From: Deltaproteobacteria bacterium
GTDB taxonomy: Bacteria; Desulfobacterota; Desulfuromonadia; Desulfuromonadales; Geopsychrobacteraceae
Length of the DNA: 8,962 nucleotides
Direction: 5' to 3'
NCBI GenBank assembly: GCA_009993495.1
Contig: JAACTI010000171.1
Coordinates: forward strand, 4,445 to 13,406
Shown: one piece after another, positions 6,346 to 8,962 of the stretch
Layout: every line of letters begins with the position of its first letter
How positions within the stretch are numbered: the first letter of the stretch is position 1
Program-made: the position numbers and the translations under genes
The notes under the pieces: model-generated
Seen by the model: the letters and a program-made list of their open reading frames with translations, nothing else
The model's database searches: none
What the model was told of the DNA's origin: nothing

Positions 6346-7455
6346 TTAGCTCTCAAGCATTTTAACGCAGTTGCGGCCGGTCTCTTTGGCGGCGTAAACC
6401 CCGCGATCGGCCAGTTTGATGACATCTTGCGGTTGGGCCATGGCGGTTGTTCGCGCGGCAACACCAACGCTGATGCTGCCCCGCCATTCTCCACCGGGAA
6501 CTTTAACCCGCAGGGATCTGATTTTCTCGTGAACCTGGGTTGCAATTTTCAATGCCCCCGGTGCGTCGGTTTTGGGGCAGATAATCAAAAATTCATCGCC
6601 TCCCAGGCGACACACCATATCATCGGTACGTACCGCATATTTCAGTTGCCTCGCCAGCTCACATAAAACCTGATCGCCGGCATCGTGACCATGGTTATCA
6701 TTAATGGCCTTGAAGCCGTCGGCATCAATCATCATGCAGGCCAAGGGCAAGTCACTTTCCAGGGCTTGGAGCCATAGCCGTTCGAGAGTCTGCATCGCGT
6801 GACGGCGATTAGGCAGGCCGGTCAAAACGTCGGTCAATGCCAGTTCGCCGAGTTTACGATTGGCTTCAAACAAAGCCTGGGTGCGTTCGGCAACGCGCTC
6901 TTCCAGATTCTGGTTCAACTCAAATAATTGGCGGTTGCGATTGGAAACCAGCTGAAACAGGTTGTGAAATGATTTCAGCAAAAGCCCGGTGGCCTTGTCG
7001 ACCGCCCGTTCCTCCAGACGGTAAGCCGTAGTAAATGTTACCCCGGATTGAATCGACCGAATCTGGCGCACCATACTCATGTCGGACCCCAGAATGTGGC
7101 TCACCAGCCAATTCATGAGGAATTCGAACAGATTGCGCGCATTTTGCACATCGCCACCGCTCATCTGCTGATGCATCAAAACGACTTCATCAATAAAGTC
7201 TCGGTGTTCCTGCGTATGATGATCGGTATGCCGGACATCGACCTTATATTCCTTAGCCAGTACTTCTTCTTCTTCAAAATGGTACTGGGTGTAGGCTACC
7301 AGCTCAGAGTAGAGAGTTTCGACATCCTGCTCATGCAGCTGGTTTTCAGACAGCTGGCGGCCAAAATCATTCGTCAGCTTCACCAGATGTTGATGTTGAC
7401 GATCGACCTCGTCAAAACCGGTGTTAAAGGAAGCTTCCCACTGAAAAACATCCAT
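6346..7455 (-). CDS. Hemerythrin-GGDEF diguanylate cyclase (putative O2-responsive)
   Basis: 369 aa, cytoplasmic. An N-terminal hemerythrin domain (about 1-135) has a complete di-iron ligand set: His21, His59, Glu63, His80, His84, His120 and Asp125. A helical linker (about 150-205, with NLEERVAERTQALFEANRKL a typical signalling coiled coil) leads to a GGDEF domain that begins LTDVLTGLPNRR. The active-site motif GGDEF is intact at 285-289, and an inhibitory RxxD site (RTDD, 276-279) sits the usual five residues before it, so it should make c-di-GMP from two GTP with product feedback. A hemerythrin-GGDEF enzyme of Vibrio cholerae (Bhr-DGC) is known to be tuned by di-iron oxidation state. The ATG at 7455 has GGGGA (plus-strand 7464-7468) 8 bases upstream; the TTG at 7497 has no site. 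A promoter candidate lies at 7513-7540. Confidence 0.95.
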   Translation of the reverse strand: MDVFQWEASFNTGFDEVDRQHQHLVKLTNDFGRQLSENQLHEQDVETLYSELVAYTQYHFEEEEVLAKEYKVDVRHTDHHTQEHRDFIDEVVLMHQQMSGGDVQNARNLFEFLMNWLVSHILGSDMSMVRQIRSIQSGVTFTTAYRLEERAVDKATGLLLKSFHNLFQLVSNRNRQLFELNQNLEERVAERTQALFEANRKLGELALTDVLTGLPNRRHAMQTLERLWLQALESDLPLACMMIDADGFKAINDNHGHDAGDQVLCELARQLKYAVRTDDMVCRLGGDEFLIICPKTDAPGALKIATQVHEKIRSLRVKVPGGEWRGSISVGVAARTTAMAQPQDVIKLADRGVYAAKETGRNCVKMLES

Positions 7456-7512
7456 AATATCTATCCCCGGTTGAAGTTTGACCTCTGTGATGCCCAAACC
7501 TGTTGCCGATCA

Positions 7513-7540
7513 ATAGTAGCAGAAAAGCCCCTTGTGTCTA
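7513..7540 (-). promoter_or_regulatory. Sigma70-type promoter for the hemerythrin operon
   Basis: Read on the minus strand: -35 TAGACA (5 of 6), 16-base spacer, then TGC-TACTAT, an extended -10 (4 of 6 plus TGn). The start would fall near 7506, giving a leader of about 50 bases to the ATG at 7455. Confidence 0.5.
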
Positions 7541-7550
7541 TCTCTGCCCT

Positions 7551-7677
7551 CCAAAATTTGGGCGCAGGGCGGAGGATGCCCTGCGTTTGCAAACAAGATC
7601 CCCCTTGCGCCCCGTGGGTGCAAGACGAACGCGGATGAAAGTGCCCTTGCTTTGAAGGTGCAGCGAAGAGGGTACCC
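7551..7677 (+). ncRNA. Hairpin-rich intergenic segment, candidate structured RNA or leader
   Basis: In about 125 bases I see these symmetric elements: CCAAA-A-TTTGG near 7551; CGCAGGGC/GCCCTGCG (7563-7570 with 7578-7585), a perfect 8-base stem with a 7-base loop; the palindrome GTTTGCAAAC (7585-7594); a 9-pair stem CTTGCGCCC/GGGTGCAAG (7604-7612 with 7616-7624) with one G-U pair; a stem TGCCCTT/AAGG-T-GCA just downstream with one bulge; and GGGTACCC (7670-7677). The G-U pair favours transcription on plus. No known RNA family is recognised and no promoter upstream of it is obvious, so this is only a candidate. Confidence 0.3.
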
Positions 7678-7700
7678 GGCTGATTTTCTTTGCATTTCAG

Positions 7701-7723
7701 GCTCCAATCAGTATAGTTGGAGC
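7701..7723. promoter_or_regulatory. Inverted repeat GCTCCAA-N9-TTGGAGC around a -10-like TATAGT
   Basis: Perfect 7-base arms (7701-7707 and 7717-7723) with a 9-base centre. The centre and right arm include TATAGT (7712-7717), 4 to 5 of 6 to the -10 consensus; a weak -35, TTTGCA, lies at 7689-7694 with a 17-base spacer. It ends 14 bases before the downstream gene. It could be an operator, or an RNA hairpin if transcription starts further upstream. Confidence 0.4.
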
Positions 7724-7737
7724 GGAAAAGGGGCCTG

Positions 7738-8334
7738 ATGATGGATGAACGACGCAAACTTGAACAGACGCTCAACGAAATTCAGTCCAAGATGAAAGAA
7801 CTGGAAATCGCCTATGAGCAATATTTTGCCGGGGTCGAGAAACGCGAACCACAAAAGACCCGCGCCCAGGTGGAACAGAGCTTGCGTCATCTGAGCTGTC
7901 AACCCATCTTTCGGACCGCCACCAAATTCCGTTATCAGCAACTGGCAACACGCTTTCAGTCTTACAAACAGCACTGGGATCGCATTTTGCGTCTGATGGA
8001 TGAAGGGAAATATCACCGCCATCTGGCCGCGGCTCATCCTGGGAACAGGCCCGCTGCCACGGCGAAATCTCAGGGAGAAAATTCGGCGGCGGCCAGTGAT
8101 AGCGCACAACCCAGCGAAACAGATCGCTTGCTCAGCCAACTGATGGAGGCCCGCGCGGCCTGCGGACTGGTGGGCCCCGCTCTGACGCGGGAAAAGATTG
8201 ATCAGTTTCTCGCAACCCAGAAGCAGAAAGTTATTGAAAAATTTGGTGATCGTCCGGTGGAATTTCAGGTCGATACCAGCAGCGGCAAGCCGCAGATCAA
8301 GGTGCGATTAAAGAAGGAGACGTCTCACGCTTAG
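7738..8334 (+). CDS. Coiled-coil protein resembling the MXAN_5187 C-terminal family
   Basis: 198 aa, soluble, with no signal peptide or membrane segment. Residues 1-90 are strongly helical and charged, with the pattern YEQYFAGVEKREP (26-38), then KFRYQQLATRFQSYKQHWDR (63-82). This resembles the deltaproteobacterial MXAN_5187 C-terminal domain as I remember it. A low-complexity Ala/Ser linker (about 97-128) joins a smaller C-terminal helical/strand region (129-192) that ends in a basic stretch, KVRLKK. No catalytic motif is visible and the function is unknown. The start is either ATG 7738 or the adjacent ATG 7741, each just after AAAAGGGG; a TTG at 7717 lies inside the inverted repeat and is unlikely. 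Its 3' end carries the ribosome site of the patatin gene, so the two are probably coupled. Confidence 0.8.
   Translation: MMDERRKLEQTLNEIQSKMKELEIAYEQYFAGVEKREPQKTRAQVEQSLRHLSCQPIFRTATKFRYQQLATRFQSYKQHWDRILRLMDEGKYHRHLAAAHPGNRPAATAKSQGENSAAASDSAQPSETDRLLSQLMEARAACGLVGPALTREKIDQFLATQKQKVIEKFGDRPVEFQVDTSSGKPQIKVRLKKETSHA
8316..8319 (+). promoter_or_regulatory. Shine-Dalgarno GGAG in front of an ACG codon (patatin gene)
   Basis: AAGGAG (8314-8319) lies inside the end of the coiled-coil gene. The codon 7 bases after it in the patatin frame is ACG (8327). No ATG, GTG or TTG occurs in frame between the upstream stop (8309-8311) and 8372. Confidence 0.4.
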
Positions 8335-8962
8335 GTTTGGCAAAAAACCTGCGAAAACGGCACTGGTCTGCATGGGTGGCGGGATTTTGGGGGCCGCTTG
8401 GGAGATCGGCTGTCTGACAGCCCTCGATCGCATGTTACGTGGGCGCTATGCCACCAGCCAATGCGATCTGTATATTGGCATCAGTGCGGGCTCGGTGGTT
8501 GCCAGCCTGCTGGCCAATCGGGTGCCTCCTGCGCGAGTGTACGAAGCGCTGATCAAAGATCAACGCGCCGCCTTTAATTTTTCGCGGGCCGATATTTACC
8601 GCCTGAATAAAAAGCAGTTGTTCTTCGCCACGGGTCGAACTTTACTGAACATGACCCGCAGTGCCCGACAGTATTATCGGCGCCAGAAAAGCCTGCACTT
8701 TTCTGATGTGTTTTACATTCTGCAAGAACAGCTGCCCGCCGGGATTTTCTCGCTCAACCCGCTCCAGAGTTATCTGTGCCGCGCTTTTAACGAAGAAAAT
8801 TTGATCGATAATTTCACGGAACTCTCCGCTGAACTTTATATTCCCGCCTTCGATATCGACCTGGGGGAACGTGTGGTTTTTGGCACTGAGGGCCAGCGGG
8901 ATCTGCATCTTTGTCAGGCCATTACCGCCTCCTGCGCGATTCCGGTTTTTTTCCAGCCCTTT
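8327..8962 (+). CDS. Patatin-like phospholipase (3' partial, start uncertain)
   Basis: The frame is open to the right edge (212 codons from 8327). Patatin-type hydrolases cleave acyl esters of lipids with a Ser-Asp dyad. Seen here: strand KTALVC (residues 10-15), oxyanion loop GGGILG (17-22), nucleophile elbow GISAG with Ser53, and near the edge AITASCAIPVFFQPF, the segment that normally precedes the DGG/DGA motif holding the catalytic Asp, which lies beyond the window. No signal peptide is visible, so it is probably cytoplasmic or peripheral to membrane. The first conventional start, ATG 8372, would delete the first core strand, so it is unlikely. The region between the in-frame stop at 8309 and 8372 offers only ACG 8327 (GGAG 7 bases before) or CTG 8363. 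One extra A in the six-A run at 8341-8346 would instead give a TTG start at 8337 reading MAKKPAKTALV. Confidence 0.88.

Noticed and set aside
7048..7638. 196-codon plus-strand open frame
   Set aside because: It runs antisense through the hemerythrin part of the cyclase and on into the hairpin region. No ribosome site or motif supports it.
7541..7737. Known riboswitch (GEMM c-di-GMP or cobalamin)
   Set aside because: I compared both strands with the consensus cores I know. The GEMM GCAAAGCC-type core and the cobalamin box are absent; only short chance matches such as GCAAAG and GAGGGTACC remain.
7461..7775. 104-codon minus-strand frame across the intergenic region
   Set aside because: Its start lies inside the coiled-coil gene, its translation has no motif and a composition unlike the neighbours, and it runs through the hairpins.

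Overview
The window looks like ordinary chromosome from a Gram-negative, anaerobe-type bacterium of mid-50s % GC (estimated by eye). The best guess is Desulfuromonadota/Deltaproteobacteria (Geobacter, Pelobacter or Desulfuromonas relatives). This rests on two bacteriohemerythrin proteins, a lone ABC_sub_bind-type binding protein, a CxxCxxCC cluster protein and a coiled-coil protein resembling the MXAN_5187 C-terminal family. It is inference, not proof. I see no insertion sequence, phage gene, CRISPR array, tRNA or rRNA.

Layout. (1) 2-1498 (+): 3' part of a PAS / histidine kinase / receiver hybrid sensor, cut by the left edge. It meets, tail to tail with a 4-base overlap, a minus-strand pair: alanine dehydrogenase ald (2710-3822) followed by an exported ABC_sub_bind protein (1495-2655). 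(2) 3909-5100 (-): a hotdog acyl-CoA thioesterase translationally coupled to a CxxCxxCC cysteine-cluster protein. (3) 5101-5377: a divergent intergenic region with a near-consensus sigma70 promoter, two identical AACCGGTT palindromes and a structured leader. It feeds the transcript-cleavage factor greB (5378-5881, +), whose start codon is abnormal. (4) 5897-7455 (-): a two-gene hemerythrin unit, with a hemerythrin-GGDEF diguanylate cyclase first and a stand-alone bacteriohemerythrin second. (5) 7456-7737: a divergent intergenic region with a promoter for the hemerythrin unit, a run of hairpins and a 7-base inverted repeat. (6) 7738 to the right edge (+): a coiled-coil protein followed by a patatin-like phospholipase, cut by the edge and also lacking a conventional start codon.

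How the parts fit together. The hemerythrin pair reads as an oxygen (or redox/NO)-responsive c-di-GMP module: both di-iron sites and the GGDEF and RxxD motifs are intact. The hybrid kinase and the binding protein could be a ligand-sensing pair, but only adjacency supports that. The remaining genes are housekeeping or of unknown role. I found no clear new multi-gene system. The most useful leads are the operator-flanked greB promoter, the hairpin-rich region at 7551-7677, the patatin partner gene, and two genes (greB and the patatin) whose only well-placed Shine-Dalgarno sites face CTG and ACG codons. The last point means either rare initiation or homopolymer indels in the sequence.
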